Shown here piece after piece: positions 32,643 to 41,041 of a stretch of 64,000 bases of DNA. The stretch lies in the NCBI RefSeq assembly GCF_021298855.1, contig NZ_JAJTHI010000040.1, forward strand, positions 1 to 64,000, read 5' to 3'. The number at the start of each line of letters is the position of its first letter. Position 1 is the first letter of the stretch. Both the position numbers and the translations under genes were made by a program. The notes beneath the pieces are model-generated. The model worked only from the letters and a program-made list of their open reading frames with translations, made no database searches and was not told the DNA's origin. The stretch comes from Gemmatimonas sp. (GTDB lineage: Bacteria; Gemmatimonadota; Gemmatimonadetes; Gemmatimonadales; Gemmatimonadaceae).

Positions 32643-33023
32643 ATGGCCGAACGGATCTGGGATGACGACGCCGACTACGCCGGCGACCTCGACGAGGAGC
32701 AGGAGGAGGACGACCTCGACGAGGGGTACGAGGATGAGGACGCCGAGGATGACTCGGATGAGGCACTGGACGACGACGACCTGCTCGACGAGGAGTTTCC
32801 CGCCGGCGACGGCGCGGCGGACTCGTCGGGGGTGGTGTTCTGCCCGTACTGCGGCGAATCGGTGGAGATCACGCTCGATCCTGGCGGCGGCGCCAACCAG
32901 CAGTACATCGAAGACTGCCAGGTGTGCTGCCGTCCGTGGGTCGTGTCGGTGAGCTACGACGACGATGGCACGGCGCAGGTGTTCGTGGACGCCAGCGACG
33001 ATCACGACGAGCACGATGACTGA
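32643..33023 (+). CDS. CPXCG-motif cysteine-rich protein with acidic N-terminus
   Basis: The 126-residue product ends in a domain of the CPXCG family: CPYCGESVEITLDPG, then YIEDCQVCCRPWVV, two Cys pairs that should bind zinc. The first 55 residues are extraordinarily acidic (more than half Asp/Glu, e.g. DLDEEQEEDDLDE), unlike the usual family members, which are little more than the Cys domain. Function unknown. The stop overlaps the next gene by eight bases. Confidence 0.85.
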   Translation: MAERIWDDDADYAGDLDEEQEEDDLDEGYEDEDAEDDSDEALDDDDLLDEEFPAGDGAADSSGVVFCPYCGESVEITLDPGGGANQQYIEDCQVCCRPWVVSVSYDDDGTAQVFVDASDDHDEHDD

Positions 33024-34488
33024 GGGGCGCACGCCGTCGGCCGACGACGTGCGCCAGCTGCTCGTCGAGGGCCTGCGCCGGCCAGCGCAGGAGGGCGCGC
33101 GGCTGGTGGCGCTGCACTGGCTGCATCAGCTGGCGGCAACCCGCTCCACCTGGCGCGCCATGCAGGAGGCGCAACGGGCGGGCACGCCCTCGGCATCGGG
33201 CGAGGCGGGCGACGTGGAGGCCACGGAGTTGCTGCACAAGGCGCGGGTGGCGCTCCGACGCCTCCGCGCGACGGCGCGCGAAAACGCCCGCGTGCTGGAC
33301 GGGGCCATGGACCGGCGGGCCGCCCGATCGCTGCGGGCGCTCGGTCAGGTCACCAATGCGGTGCGCGATGCCGACGTGCAGCGCACGTGGCTCGAGACGG
33401 AGGAGTCGCGACTGCCGGCCGCAGCCCGTCCGGAAGCGGCGGCCCTGCGTGCATGGCTGGCCCGTCGGGCGTCCCCATCGCGCGAATTGGTCGAACGCGC
33501 CTTTGCGGCGCACTTCGACCCGATCGAGGATCGGCTGTTCGCCCGACTGGGGCAGTACGAACTGCTCCGGCGCGTGGGCATCGATTCGGCGCCCATGCCA
33601 TTTGCCCGCCACCTGGCCACCCGTATCTGGCGCGCCGGAAACCGGTTGCGGCGCGACATCGAACGGATCACCGACGTGCAGGCGCAGGACGCCATGCACG
33701 AGGTGCGCATCCGACTCAAACGACAGCGCGCGCTGTTGTCCCCGTTCGCGAAGACCCGTCCGGCCATCGGGGCCTGGTTCGATCTGGCCACCCGTGGGCA
33801 GGATGTCCTGGGGGCCCTGCGGGACGCCCACCTGCTCGCGCGGCGCGCGCACAAGGCCGGATTGCCGGTGCTGGAGCGCACCCTGCAGGACATCGTGCTG
33901 GCGCATTTCCAGCTCTTCCAGCAGGACTGGGGCGAGCGTCTCGACGATGTGCTGCGCACGCTCGACGCCGCGGCCAACGCCTTGCGGGCCGAGGGGTCCC
34001 CAATGACGGCCAGTGGGCTGCCCCTGGAGATCGAGCGCAAGTACCTGCTGCGCGCCTGTCCGCCGGCGGCGCGCGCGGTGGCCCCGGTGCGGATCGAGCA
34101 GGGGTGGATCCCCGGTCAGGCCCTGCGTGAGCGCCTGCGCCGACGTACCGCGCCCGACGGCACCGTCAGCTGCTGGCGCACGGTGAAGCTGGGGCCGGCC
34201 GCCGCCCGCGTGGAGGTGGAGGAGATTGCTCCGCCCGCGCTCTTCGGGGCCATGTGGGAGCTCACGCGCCCGGCGCGCGTGCTCAAGGACCGGTATGTCG
34301 TGCCGCACGGCGCGCATACCTGGGAGATCGACGTGTTTCTGGATCGCGACCTCGTGCTGGCCGAAGTGGAATTGGGTGATGTGACCGAGGCGGTCACGCT
34401 GCCGCCGTGGCTGGCGCCGTATCTCGAGCGCGACGTGACGGGCGATCCGGCGTACTTCAACGCGACGCTCGCGCGGCCGGCCGAGTGA
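33016..34488 (+). CDS. CHAD-CYTH domain protein
   Basis: The 490-residue product has an N-terminal CHAD domain with two copies of the helical motif (LHKARVALRRLRATAREN; MHEVRIRLKRQRALLSPF), which binds polyphosphate. A C-terminal CYTH tunnel domain (from about 335) has the metal-binding LEIERKYLL and a strand pattern RLRRRTAPDGT. CYTH enzymes hydrolyse triphosphates. The usual order is CYTH then CHAD, so the order here is reversed. Likely role: inorganic triphosphate or polyphosphate metabolism. Confidence 0.9.
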   Translation: MTEGRTPSADDVRQLLVEGLRRPAQEGARLVALHWLHQLAATRSTWRAMQEAQRAGTPSASGEAGDVEATELLHKARVALRRLRATARENARVLDGAMDRRAARSLRALGQVTNAVRDADVQRTWLETEESRLPAAARPEAAALRAWLARRASPSRELVERAFAAHFDPIEDRLFARLGQYELLRRVGIDSAPMPFARHLATRIWRAGNRLRRDIERITDVQAQDAMHEVRIRLKRQRALLSPFAKTRPAIGAWFDLATRGQDVLGALRDAHLLARRAHKAGLPVLERTLQDIVLAHFQLFQQDWGERLDDVLRTLDAAANALRAEGSPMTASGLPLEIERKYLLRACPPAARAVAPVRIEQGWIPGQALRERLRRRTAPDGTVSCWRTVKLGPAAARVEVEEIAPPALFGAMWELTRPARVLKDRYVVPHGAHTWEIDVFLDRDLVLAEVELGDVTEAVTLPPWLAPYLERDVTGDPAYFNATLARPAE

Positions 34489-34495
34489 GCGGCCC

Positions 34496-35704
34496 ATGCT
34501 GATCTCCCTCACGCCGTTGCGTGATCGCCGGGAACGCGTGATGGGCTACGCCCTGAGCGCGTATCCGGAGGATACGGCCGGCGCGCCGTTGAGCCCCGAC
34601 GATGAGGCCCGGCGCACGCTCGAACAGGTACCGCAGCTGAGCCGGATGGTGGGGCGCAGCCTGGTGGTGCCGATCACGCCAGCGCTGGTGCGCGACGGCA
34701 CGATTTCCCGCTTCGCCTCGCTCGACGCGGTCTGGCTGGTGGCATCGGAAGCACTCGACGACGCCATGACGCAACGGGCGGTGGACCGGCTTATCGGCTC
34801 CGGTCTTCACTTCGCGCTGCAGGGATTTCCCGAGGTCGAGCCCCTGCCTCCGTCGCTCGCCGGCAGCGCCGTCGTACTCGATGCGGCCCGCACGCCGGCG
34901 CCCCTGTTGGAACGCCGTGTGCGCGTGCTGCTCGAGGCCGGGCTGCGTCCGCTCGTGCGCGGGGTGGACGACCGGGCGACGCGGCATCGCGTCCTGTCCG
35001 CCGGGGTGCTGTTGTACACCGGACGCCAGCTCATCCGCGGCGCGTCGGCGGCTGCCGATCGCACGACCGAGGACAGCATCCTGCGCGCGATTGCCATGCT
35101 GGCTGCGTTCAGCGATGGGCGGCCGCCCGATGAATCGTTCGACCGCTTCGTGCGCGACGACCCGCACGTGGCGGCGTCGCTGCTCAAGGCCCTGTCATCG
35201 GCCGCAGTGGGGGCGCGTGGTCCGCGCAGTGTGTCGCGCGCCATCACGATGCTCGGCCGCGACGCCATCATCGAACGGCTCGTCGCGGTGACGGCGCGCC
35301 TCATCGGGGAGGCGGCCCATGACCCGGAACTCGCGTTGACCGCGCTGCGCCGGGCGCGCCTCTGCGAACGGGTGGGCACGGCGCTCGACGAGGCGCCGCA
35401 CCCCCGGGCGCGCGTGGTGGCCGGACTGCTGTCGACGCTGGAGTTCGCCCTGGCCTCGCCTTTGCCCATCATCGCGCAACGGCTGGCCCTCCCGCCGGCC
35501 TTGCGCGACGCGCTGGACGCGCGCGAGCAACCGCTGGGGCAGTTGCTCGACGTGGTGGACGCCATGGAGTACGGCTGGTGGGACGATCTCGTGATGCGGT
35601 GCCGGCGTTTGGGCATCCGGCCGCAGATGGTGGCGGATGCCTGGCTCGAGACATGGAAGAGCGCACGCGTCGAATTGGGCATCATCCGCCCTGACTCCTT
35701 CTGA
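34496..35704 (+). CDS. Degenerate EAL plus HDOD signalling protein
   Basis: The 402-residue product resembles the YuxH-type family: an N-terminal EAL-like fold (1-185) lacking the EAL catalytic acids, followed by an HDOD domain (about 190-385, FDRFVRDDPHVAASLLKALSSA, SRAITMLGRDAIIERL). HDOD lacks phosphodiesterase residues. Such proteins act as signalling adaptors, sometimes with c-di-GMP networks. It sits seven bases after the CHAD-CYTH gene. Confidence 0.8.
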   Translation: MLISLTPLRDRRERVMGYALSAYPEDTAGAPLSPDDEARRTLEQVPQLSRMVGRSLVVPITPALVRDGTISRFASLDAVWLVASEALDDAMTQRAVDRLIGSGLHFALQGFPEVEPLPPSLAGSAVVLDAARTPAPLLERRVRVLLEAGLRPLVRGVDDRATRHRVLSAGVLLYTGRQLIRGASAAADRTTEDSILRAIAMLAAFSDGRPPDESFDRFVRDDPHVAASLLKALSSAAVGARGPRSVSRAITMLGRDAIIERLVAVTARLIGEAAHDPELALTALRRARLCERVGTALDEAPHPRARVVAGLLSTLEFALASPLPIIAQRLALPPALRDALDAREQPLGQLLDVVDAMEYGWWDDLVMRCRRLGIRPQMVADAWLETWKSARVELGIIRPDSF

Positions 35705-35720
35705 AGGCACCGGAGCAGAC

Positions 35721-36152
35721 ATGGCCGAAACGGCACGCGAGTACCTGATTCACCGCTTTCGCGGCGACGCGGAGGCGCTGCGTTCCCGCTGTGAGGTGCT
35801 GCAGCGCGGCACGACGGTGCCGGGGCCGGACCTGCCCACGTCCCGCCAGATGGCGACGGCGTGCGAGACCGTGGTCCGCATGCTCGAGGCCGTGGCGCCG
35901 CATGACGACGCCGCCGCCGAGTTGTCGGCGCTGGTAGCGCTGATCCCCGTGCTGGACCAGCACGCCCGGGGCCACGCGGCGTCGCCCCCGGTGCGCGCCG
36001 TGTTCGCCGGTGCGGCCACCCGCATTCGCGAGGTGGAGGCCGCCGAGCAGCGTGCGGCGCGGTTGGTGGCCGATGAGGGGGATGCCGACCATGCCGATGG
36101 CGATGCCGACGACGACCGCGTGGAATGGGCGGAGGAGGGCGACGAGGCATGA
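35721..36152 (+). CDS. Hypothetical acidic-tailed protein
   Basis: The 143-residue product has no recognised domain. It is helical-looking, with a SRQMATACETVVRMLEAVAP stretch and an acidic C-terminus (DADHADGDADDDRVEWAEE). The ATG at 35721 (MAETAREYLIHRF) is chosen over upstream in-frame starts that would overlap the previous gene. It overlaps the following S4 gene by four bases, so both are co-translated. Confidence 0.65.
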   Translation: MAETAREYLIHRFRGDAEALRSRCEVLQRGTTVPGPDLPTSRQMATACETVVRMLEAVAPHDDAAAELSALVALIPVLDQHARGHAASPPVRAVFAGAATRIREVEAAEQRAARLVADEGDADHADGDADDDRVEWAEEGDEA

Positions 36153-36580
36153 GCGGGGTGCACGACGTGCCGGACGACGCGTTGCCGACGCCGGCGGGCA
36201 AAGTCCGCCTCGACAAGTGGCTCTGGGCGGCGCGCTTCTTCAAGACGCGGGCGCTCGCTGCCGACGCCATCGACGGCGGCAAGGTGGACGTGAACGGCGA
36301 CCGGGCCAAACGCGCCAAGCAGGTTCAGGCCGGCGATGTGGTACGCCTGCGGCAGGGGCCGGTGGAATGGGTGCTCGCGGTGCGGGACGTTGCGGAGCGC
36401 CGCGGATCGGCGGAGGTTGCCCGCGGCCTGTACGAGGAAACGGCCGACGGGCGTCGCCAGCGCGAGATCGTGACGGAGCAGCTGCGGCAGATGCCCACGG
36501 CATTCTCGCACGGTGACGGCAAACCGGGGAAGCGCGACCGGCGCGCACTGCGTCGCTTGAAGGGCGGCACCGACTGGTAG
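36149..36580 (+). CDS. hslR: S4-domain RNA-binding protein, Hsp15-like
   Basis: The 143-residue product has an S4 domain at residues 18-68 (VRLDKWLWAARFFKTRALA, GKVDVNGDRAKRAKQVQAGD), the arrangement of heat-shock protein 15, which binds free 50S subunits carrying nascent chains. The basic C-terminus (GKPGKRDRRALRRLKGG) is typical. It starts at the ATG overlapping the preceding stop, with GGAGGAGGG upstream as ribosome site. Last gene of the 32643-36580 run. Confidence 0.88.
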   Translation: MSGVHDVPDDALPTPAGKVRLDKWLWAARFFKTRALAADAIDGGKVDVNGDRAKRAKQVQAGDVVRLRQGPVEWVLAVRDVAERRGSAEVARGLYEETADGRRQREIVTEQLRQMPTAFSHGDGKPGKRDRRALRRLKGGTDW

Positions 36581-36685
36581 CCCCGTGCCGGCGGCCGGCA
36601 TCATGCGCCTCGTTTCACTGCGGGCACGGTCGTCACAATTCGCGTGGCCCGCCGCGCGCGACCGGCGTGCCCGCCCTCCCGCCCC

Positions 36686-36961
36686 TCACAGCGCTCCCAG
36701 CACGGCCTCCGCCCGGTGCACGATGCGCTCCGTCGTGTCGGCGGGCGTCGTGCAGATCACGGGGCAGCCGCCTGCGGTGCGTTGCGCGGCGTCCCCCTCA
36801 CCGGCCAGCGGCCCCGCGATGACCAGCTGCACGCGGCCATCACCAAGACACTTGGCCAGTTCGGCGGGGCGGCTGGCGCTGCGCACCTCGTAGCGGTGCT
36901 CACGCAGGGCGGCCTCGAGGGGCTGCCGCCAGCCGCGATCGGTGCTGAAGACGGCAATCAT
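36686..36961 (-). CDS. Small receiver-like protein
   Basis: The 91-residue product looks like a short response-regulator-type fold (IAVFSTDRGWRQPLEAAL, VQLVIAGPLAG, CPVICTTPA) without the acidic pocket or phospho-acceptor Asp of true receivers. It starts 20 bases after ridA on the same strand. It could be a degenerate receiver; function unknown. Confidence 0.55.
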   Translation of the reverse strand: MIAVFSTDRGWRQPLEAALREHRYEVRSASRPAELAKCLGDGRVQLVIAGPLAGEGDAAQRTAGGCPVICTTPADTTERIVHRAEAVLGAL

Positions 36962-36980
36962 GCGGCCCCCGCCGACCCGC

Positions 36981-37418
36981 TCATGCGGGGGGGCGCGCGG
37001 CCGGCACCGCCGCGATGGCGGAAATCTCCACGAGGATGCCGCGCAGCTGCGCCCCCACGACCGCCCGCGTGGGAAACGGCGGCGAGAACACGGTACGATA
37101 CACCTCGTTGAATGTCCCCCAGTCGTTTTCGTCGGCGAGATACACGGTGACGCTCACGACATCGGCCAGCGTCGCGCCGCCGGTGCGCAGGATGCGTTCG
37201 AGGTTGGCCAGCGTCACGCGCGTCTGCTCCTCCACCGTGGTGCCCATGATCTGGCCGGTGGCCGGATCGCGCGGGGTCTGCCCGGAGACGAAGAGCAGCT
37301 GCGCGCCATTTGCGGTGCGCACGCCGGGAGAGTAGGCTCCCGCAGGCGGTGGCAGGTCGGGAAGAACAACCGGCGTCCACTGGCGCTCTGGCGCCGGGGT
37401 GTGCTGGGGTTCGGACAT
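36981..37418 (-). CDS. ridA: RidA family reactive imine deaminase
   Basis: The 145-residue product has the family core GAYSPGVRTANGAQLLFVSGQ, LANLERILRTGGATLADVVSVTVYL and FPTRAVVGAQLRG, with the catalytic Arg in the last block. RidA hydrolyses 2-aminoacrylate and related imines released by PLP enzymes. The ATG at 37418 is chosen because MSEPQHTP leads directly into the fold. It is divergent from a PLP-dependent aldolase gene, a suggestive pairing. Confidence 0.9.
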   Translation of the reverse strand: MSEPQHTPAPERQWTPVVLPDLPPPAGAYSPGVRTANGAQLLFVSGQTPRDPATGQIMGTTVEEQTRVTLANLERILRTGGATLADVVSVTVYLADENDWGTFNEVYRTVFSPPFPTRAVVGAQLRGILVEISAIAAVPAARPPA

Positions 37419-37442
37419 TTTCAGGATGGCGGAGGTGGGGCG

Positions 37443-38579
37443 GTGGCAACGTATCTCGAGCAACTCGAGACGCCGGTTCCGGTCGTCGATCTCGACCGGC
37501 TCTCCCACAATCTGGACCGCATGGCGGCATACGCCACCCTCCACGGGCTGCGATTGCGGCCGCACGTGAAGACGCACAAGTCGCCACGCATTGCCGCCGA
37601 GCAGCTGCGTCTGGGGGCCGCGGGGCTCGCCTGTGCGACGCTGCGTGAGGCGGAGGTGATGGCGGAGGTGTGCCACGACCTCCTGGTGGCGTACCCGCCC
37701 GTGGGGGCGGCGCGCCTCGAGCGCCTGGCCCGGCTGCCGTCTCACGTCCGGTTGGCCGTGGCGGCCGACGATGTACAGGCCCTCGATGCGCTCGCCGTAG
37801 CGGCCCGACTTGGGCAGCGCACGATCGATGTGCTGGTGGAAGCCGATCTGGGCATGCATCGGGTGGGTGTCACCGCGCCGGGAAAGGCCGTCGCCATGGC
37901 GCGCCACATCGACCGGGCCTCGTCGCTGCGCTTCGCCGGCCTGCAGTTCTACCCCGGTCACGTGCGGGCGCACGTCAAGGATCAGGACGCGGGACTGGCG
38001 CAGGTGGGGCACGATCTGGCGGAGTACATCGAGGCGCTCACGGCGGACGGATTGCCGCCGCACACGGTCAGCGGGGGGTCCACTCCGCTGGCGTGGCGCA
38101 TGCACGAGGTGCCGGGCGTGAACGAAGTGCGTCCGGGCACGTACGTGTACAACGACCGCACGACCGCGCAGATCGGCGCCTGCGACTGGGAGGACTGTGC
38201 TCTCACCGTGCTCGCCACGGTGGTGAGCGTGTCGGTGAAGGGGCAGGCGGTGGTGGACGCCGGCACCAAGGCCCTGGGGCGTGAGCCGCTGCGCGCCGAG
38301 GGGGATGGTTACGGCGCGCTGCTCGACCACCCCGATGTGCTCGTGACGCGCCTGTCGGAGGAGCATGGAATCCTCGACCTGTCGCGTTCCTCATGGCGCC
38401 CGCGTCTGGGTGACCAGGTGCGCATCGTGCCCAACCACGTGTGCATCGTGGTGCACCTCTTCGACGAGATCATCGGGGTGCGCGGCCATGCGGTGGAAAC
38501 GCGCTGGCCGGTGACGGCGCGCGGACGCGACTCCAACCGGGAGCTGGACCGCGCGCCAAGCGGGCCGCGGGCCGTCTAG
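37443..38579 (+). CDS. D-threonine aldolase family PLP enzyme
   Basis: The 378-residue product is an alanine-racemase-fold protein of the D-threonine aldolase/D-serine dehydratase group. The PLP lysine is Lys43 in RPHVKTHKS; metal-ligand residues lie in VPNHVCIVVHL. It cleaves D-beta-hydroxy amino acids or dehydrates D-serine; the substrate cannot be chosen by eye. The GTG start at 37443 has GGAGG seven bases upstream. Only 24 bases separate it from divergent ridA, whose product clears imines made by this kind of enzyme. Confidence 0.85.
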   Translation: MATYLEQLETPVPVVDLDRLSHNLDRMAAYATLHGLRLRPHVKTHKSPRIAAEQLRLGAAGLACATLREAEVMAEVCHDLLVAYPPVGAARLERLARLPSHVRLAVAADDVQALDALAVAARLGQRTIDVLVEADLGMHRVGVTAPGKAVAMARHIDRASSLRFAGLQFYPGHVRAHVKDQDAGLAQVGHDLAEYIEALTADGLPPHTVSGGSTPLAWRMHEVPGVNEVRPGTYVYNDRTTAQIGACDWEDCALTVLATVVSVSVKGQAVVDAGTKALGREPLRAEGDGYGALLDHPDVLVTRLSEEHGILDLSRSSWRPRLGDQVRIVPNHVCIVVHLFDEIIGVRGHAVETRWPVTARGRDSNRELDRAPSGPRAV

Positions 38580-38632
38580 CGACGTCCCGGCTGTTCCTGT
38601 CGTCCGTTTGTCCGCCGCTCGCCGGACGAGGG

Positions 38633-39118
38633 TCAGCGGCGGGCGATGGCGGCGGTCACGCCGCCAGTCATGCTCAGCAGGTCGCCTGCGGCCAGCGCAA
38701 TTTCGAGTCCACGGCGCCCGGCACTCACGTGAATGCGCGGGACACGCTGCGCACTGTCGTCGAGCACGAGCGGCAGGCGTTTCTTCTGCGCCAGCGGGCT
38801 GATGCCCCCCACGACATAGCCCGTGGCACGCTCTGCGGCCTGGGGGTCGGCCATGCGGGCGCGGCGGCCACCCACGGCGTCGGCAAGCGCCTTGAGATCG
38901 AGCGTGGCCGTCACGGGGACGACCGCGCAGGCCAACCCCACTCCGTCCACGTCGGCCACCAGCGTCTTGAAGACCGATTCGGGATCGAGCCCGAGGAGGG
39001 TGGCGGCCTCGAGGCCGTAGGAGTCCGCGCGCGGATCGTGCTCGTAGCTGAGCACCTCGTGCGGAACGCCGGATTTCCGGGCGAGGAGAATGGCGGGGGT
39101 CACCCCTGCACGTTGCAC
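38633..39118 (-). CDS. ybaK: YbaK-type Cys-tRNA(Pro) deacylase
   Basis: The 161-residue YbaK/EbsC family trans-editing protein removes Cys wrongly loaded onto tRNA-Pro. Family blocks are VFKTLVADVDG, KALADAVGGRRARMADP, ATGYVVGGISPLAQKK (with the conserved GGISP) and IHVSAGRRGLEIAL. The start faces dinB with only 20 bases between the two start codons. Confidence 0.9.
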   Translation of the reverse strand: MQRAGVTPAILLARKSGVPHEVLSYEHDPRADSYGLEAATLLGLDPESVFKTLVADVDGVGLACAVVPVTATLDLKALADAVGGRRARMADPQAAERATGYVVGGISPLAQKKRLPLVLDDSAQRVPRIHVSAGRRGLEIALAAGDLLSMTGGVTAAIARR

Positions 39119-39138
39119 GCGTGCGGTAGCTTTCCGCC

Positions 39139-40470
39139 ATGCCCCCCGCTCGCCGCATTCTGCTCGTGGACGCCGACGCGTTTTTCGTGGCGGTGGCCCG
39201 TCAGGTCGATCCGGAGGGGGCCGGTCGTGCCGCCCTGCTCATCGTGGGTGGCCGCCCCGGGTCGCGCGGGGTCGTGTGCAGTGCCTCATACGAGTGCCGC
39301 CGCTATGGGGTCCGCTCGGCCATGCCCATTGCGCGCGCCTTGGCGCTCTGCCCCGAGGCCCTGTGCGTCCCCGTGCCGCGGGCGGCCTGCAGTGAACGCA
39401 GCCGCGCCATCCAGGGGGTGCTCGGGCGGTTTGCTCCCGTCGTGCAGGCCTCCAGCATAGACGAGTGGTATTGCGACCTCGCCGGCACCGAAGCGCTCTA
39501 TGGCCACGAATCCCTCGCCGACACGGCGCGGCGCATCCGCGCGGCAGTTCTCGAGGCCACGGGACTGCATGTCTCCATCGGCGGCGGCACCTCGCGCCTG
39601 GTGGCGAAGATGGCGGTGGAAGTGGGGAAGCCGAAGCCGGGGAGCGGTGCCACCGGCGTGCACTGCGTGGCCCCAGGCGAGGAAGCGGAGTTTCTTGGCC
39701 GTTTCCGTCTGGCGGAACTGCCCATGGTGGGGCCACGGCTGGCGGAGACGCTCTCTCGCCTGGGCCTGGAGACGGTGCAGGAGGCGCAGCGCTGGCCGGA
39801 GGAGGCGCTGGTGAGCCGGCTGGGCGAGCGCACGGGGCGATGGCTGGCGCGACGGGTGCGCGGCGTGGACGACAGCATCGTGTCACCCCGGGAGCGCCAG
39901 AAACAGGTGAGCCGCGAGGACACCTTCGCCCGCGATCTGGATGACGACGACCTGCTGGAGCGGGAGTTGCTGCGGCTGGCCGTCCGCGTGAGCGCCGACC
40001 TGCGTCGGCAGGCGCTCCGGGCGCGCACGGTCACGGTGAAGGTGAAAGACACGGATTTCCGGGTGCGGTCGGCGCAGCGCACCCTGGGTGGATTCATCGA
40101 ATCGGAAGGGGCGGTGCTCAAGGCCGCCCGCCCCCTGCTCCGTCAGCTGCGCCGCAAGCGCCGCGTGCCGCTGCGGCTGCTGGGGATCGCCCTGTCGCAC
40201 TTCGACGACGAGGACCGGGGCGCCCCCCTGCCGACCACCCAGCTGGGGCTGTTCGCCGAGCCCGCGGCATTGACCAGCCCTGGCGCCTGCCGCGATGGCG
40301 GTGGGGACGGAGGCGGGGCCTCTCCTTTCCCGGAGCCCACGGAGTCGGCGCGGGACCGTGCGCTCACCCGGGCACTGGATCGCATCCGGGAGCGTTACGG
40401 CAGCGAGGCCATTCTTCCTGCTCGGCTGGTGGCCCCGGCGCACGAGACGGGGCCAAGGGTGGAAGAATGA
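39139..40470 (+). CDS. dinB: DNA polymerase IV
   Basis: The 443-residue Y-family translesion polymerase has catalytic Asp11 in LVDADAFF and Asp108-Glu109 in SSIDEWYCDLAG, the steric-gate Phe of FF, helix-hairpin-helix LPMVGPRLAETLSRLGL and a little-finger domain (about 245-350). The clamp-binding motif TQLGLF follows at about 371, then an additional 70 residues of Gly/Pro linker and charged helix (TRALDRIRERYGSEAI). Trp-Tyr after SIDE replaces the more usual Ala-Phe/Tyr. No LexA box is evident in the 20-base upstream gap. Confidence 0.94.
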   Translation: MPPARRILLVDADAFFVAVARQVDPEGAGRAALLIVGGRPGSRGVVCSASYECRRYGVRSAMPIARALALCPEALCVPVPRAACSERSRAIQGVLGRFAPVVQASSIDEWYCDLAGTEALYGHESLADTARRIRAAVLEATGLHVSIGGGTSRLVAKMAVEVGKPKPGSGATGVHCVAPGEEAEFLGRFRLAELPMVGPRLAETLSRLGLETVQEAQRWPEEALVSRLGERTGRWLARRVRGVDDSIVSPRERQKQVSREDTFARDLDDDDLLERELLRLAVRVSADLRRQALRARTVTVKVKDTDFRVRSAQRTLGGFIESEGAVLKAARPLLRQLRRKRRVPLRLLGIALSHFDDEDRGAPLPTTQLGLFAEPAALTSPGACRDGGGDGGGASPFPEPTESARDRALTRALDRIRERYGSEAILPARLVAPAHETGPRVEE

Positions 40471-40588
40471 TCCGGGTCCCACTAGGTTCCCCCCGTTGCG
40501 ACGGACCAGCGTTCCGGTGGATGGTGCACCGGCTGGCGCTGGTGCCGCGTGTCGCCGATTGCAATCACAACCTGCTCAGGGTGTCTTC

Positions 40589-40852
40589 ATGAGTGCTCAG
40601 CAGTACGATCCGAACAAGTTGGGGTGGGGCGCGGCCCTCGTGACCTGCGTCTTCACGGCGGCGCTCGGTTTCGGCGCGTGGACCATCCACAAGAACACCT
40701 ACCGTCACCCGCGCGACCCCATGGCGCAGCAGGTGTACTACGAGCGCGATCAGGCCAAGCATGCCGCGGGCGGCGATCACGGTGCCGCCGCCGATCACGG
40801 CGGCGGTGGTGATCACGCGCCGGCGGCGGCGCCCGCAGGCGAGAAGCACTAG
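40589..40852 (+). CDS. Small membrane protein with His-rich tail
   Basis: The 87-residue product has one transmembrane helix (WGAALVTCVFTAALGFGAWTI, about 14-33) and a C-terminus with repeated GDHGAAADHGGGGDHAP, a possible metal-binding tail. No family is recognised. It is monocistronic and ends in a strong terminator, so it is a real transcription unit. The ATG at 40589 is preceded by CTCAGGGTG, a weak ribosome site. Confidence 0.75.
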   Translation: MSAQQYDPNKLGWGAALVTCVFTAALGFGAWTIHKNTYRHPRDPMAQQVYYERDQAKHAAGGDHGAAADHGGGGDHAPAAAPAGEKH

Positions 40853-40878
40853 CTCCAGCAACCGGCTGCACCGGAGAG

Positions 40879-40904
40879 AGGCGCCACCACGTGGCGCCTT
40901 TTTT
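40879..40904 (+). terminator. Rho-independent terminator
   Basis: AGGCGCCAC and GTGGCGCCT form a 9-bp stem with a CAC loop, followed by TTTTT. This is the most canonical terminator in the window, placed 24 bases after the small membrane protein stop codon. Confidence 0.9.
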
Positions 40905-41041
40905 CTTGCACGTTTTCATCCATAGGTTTTTCAAATGTAATTGCGCCTAACATTCGATTTGGATTATGCACTGGGTTCACGCAGACTACGGCCGTGACGC
41001 ATCGCGCCTGACCGCGCCCACGTCCCCCTCCACCGCACCCC
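40905..41041 (+). promoter_or_regulatory. AT-rich promoter region of the bicarbonate operon
   Basis: This spacer contains the most AT-rich stretch nearby (about 40905-40975). A possible pair TTGCGC (40941) and TTATGC (40964) with 17-base spacing resembles a weak sigma-70 promoter. AT-rich half-sites such as TTTTTCAAATG and ATTCGATTTGGAT could bind the LysR protein encoded at the end of the operon. Exact sites are inferred. Confidence 0.45.

Noticed and set aside
36586-36600. Terminator hairpin after the Hsp15 gene (TGCCGGCGGCCGGCA)
   Set aside because: Seven-base arms separated by one base cannot form a stable loop; no T-run.
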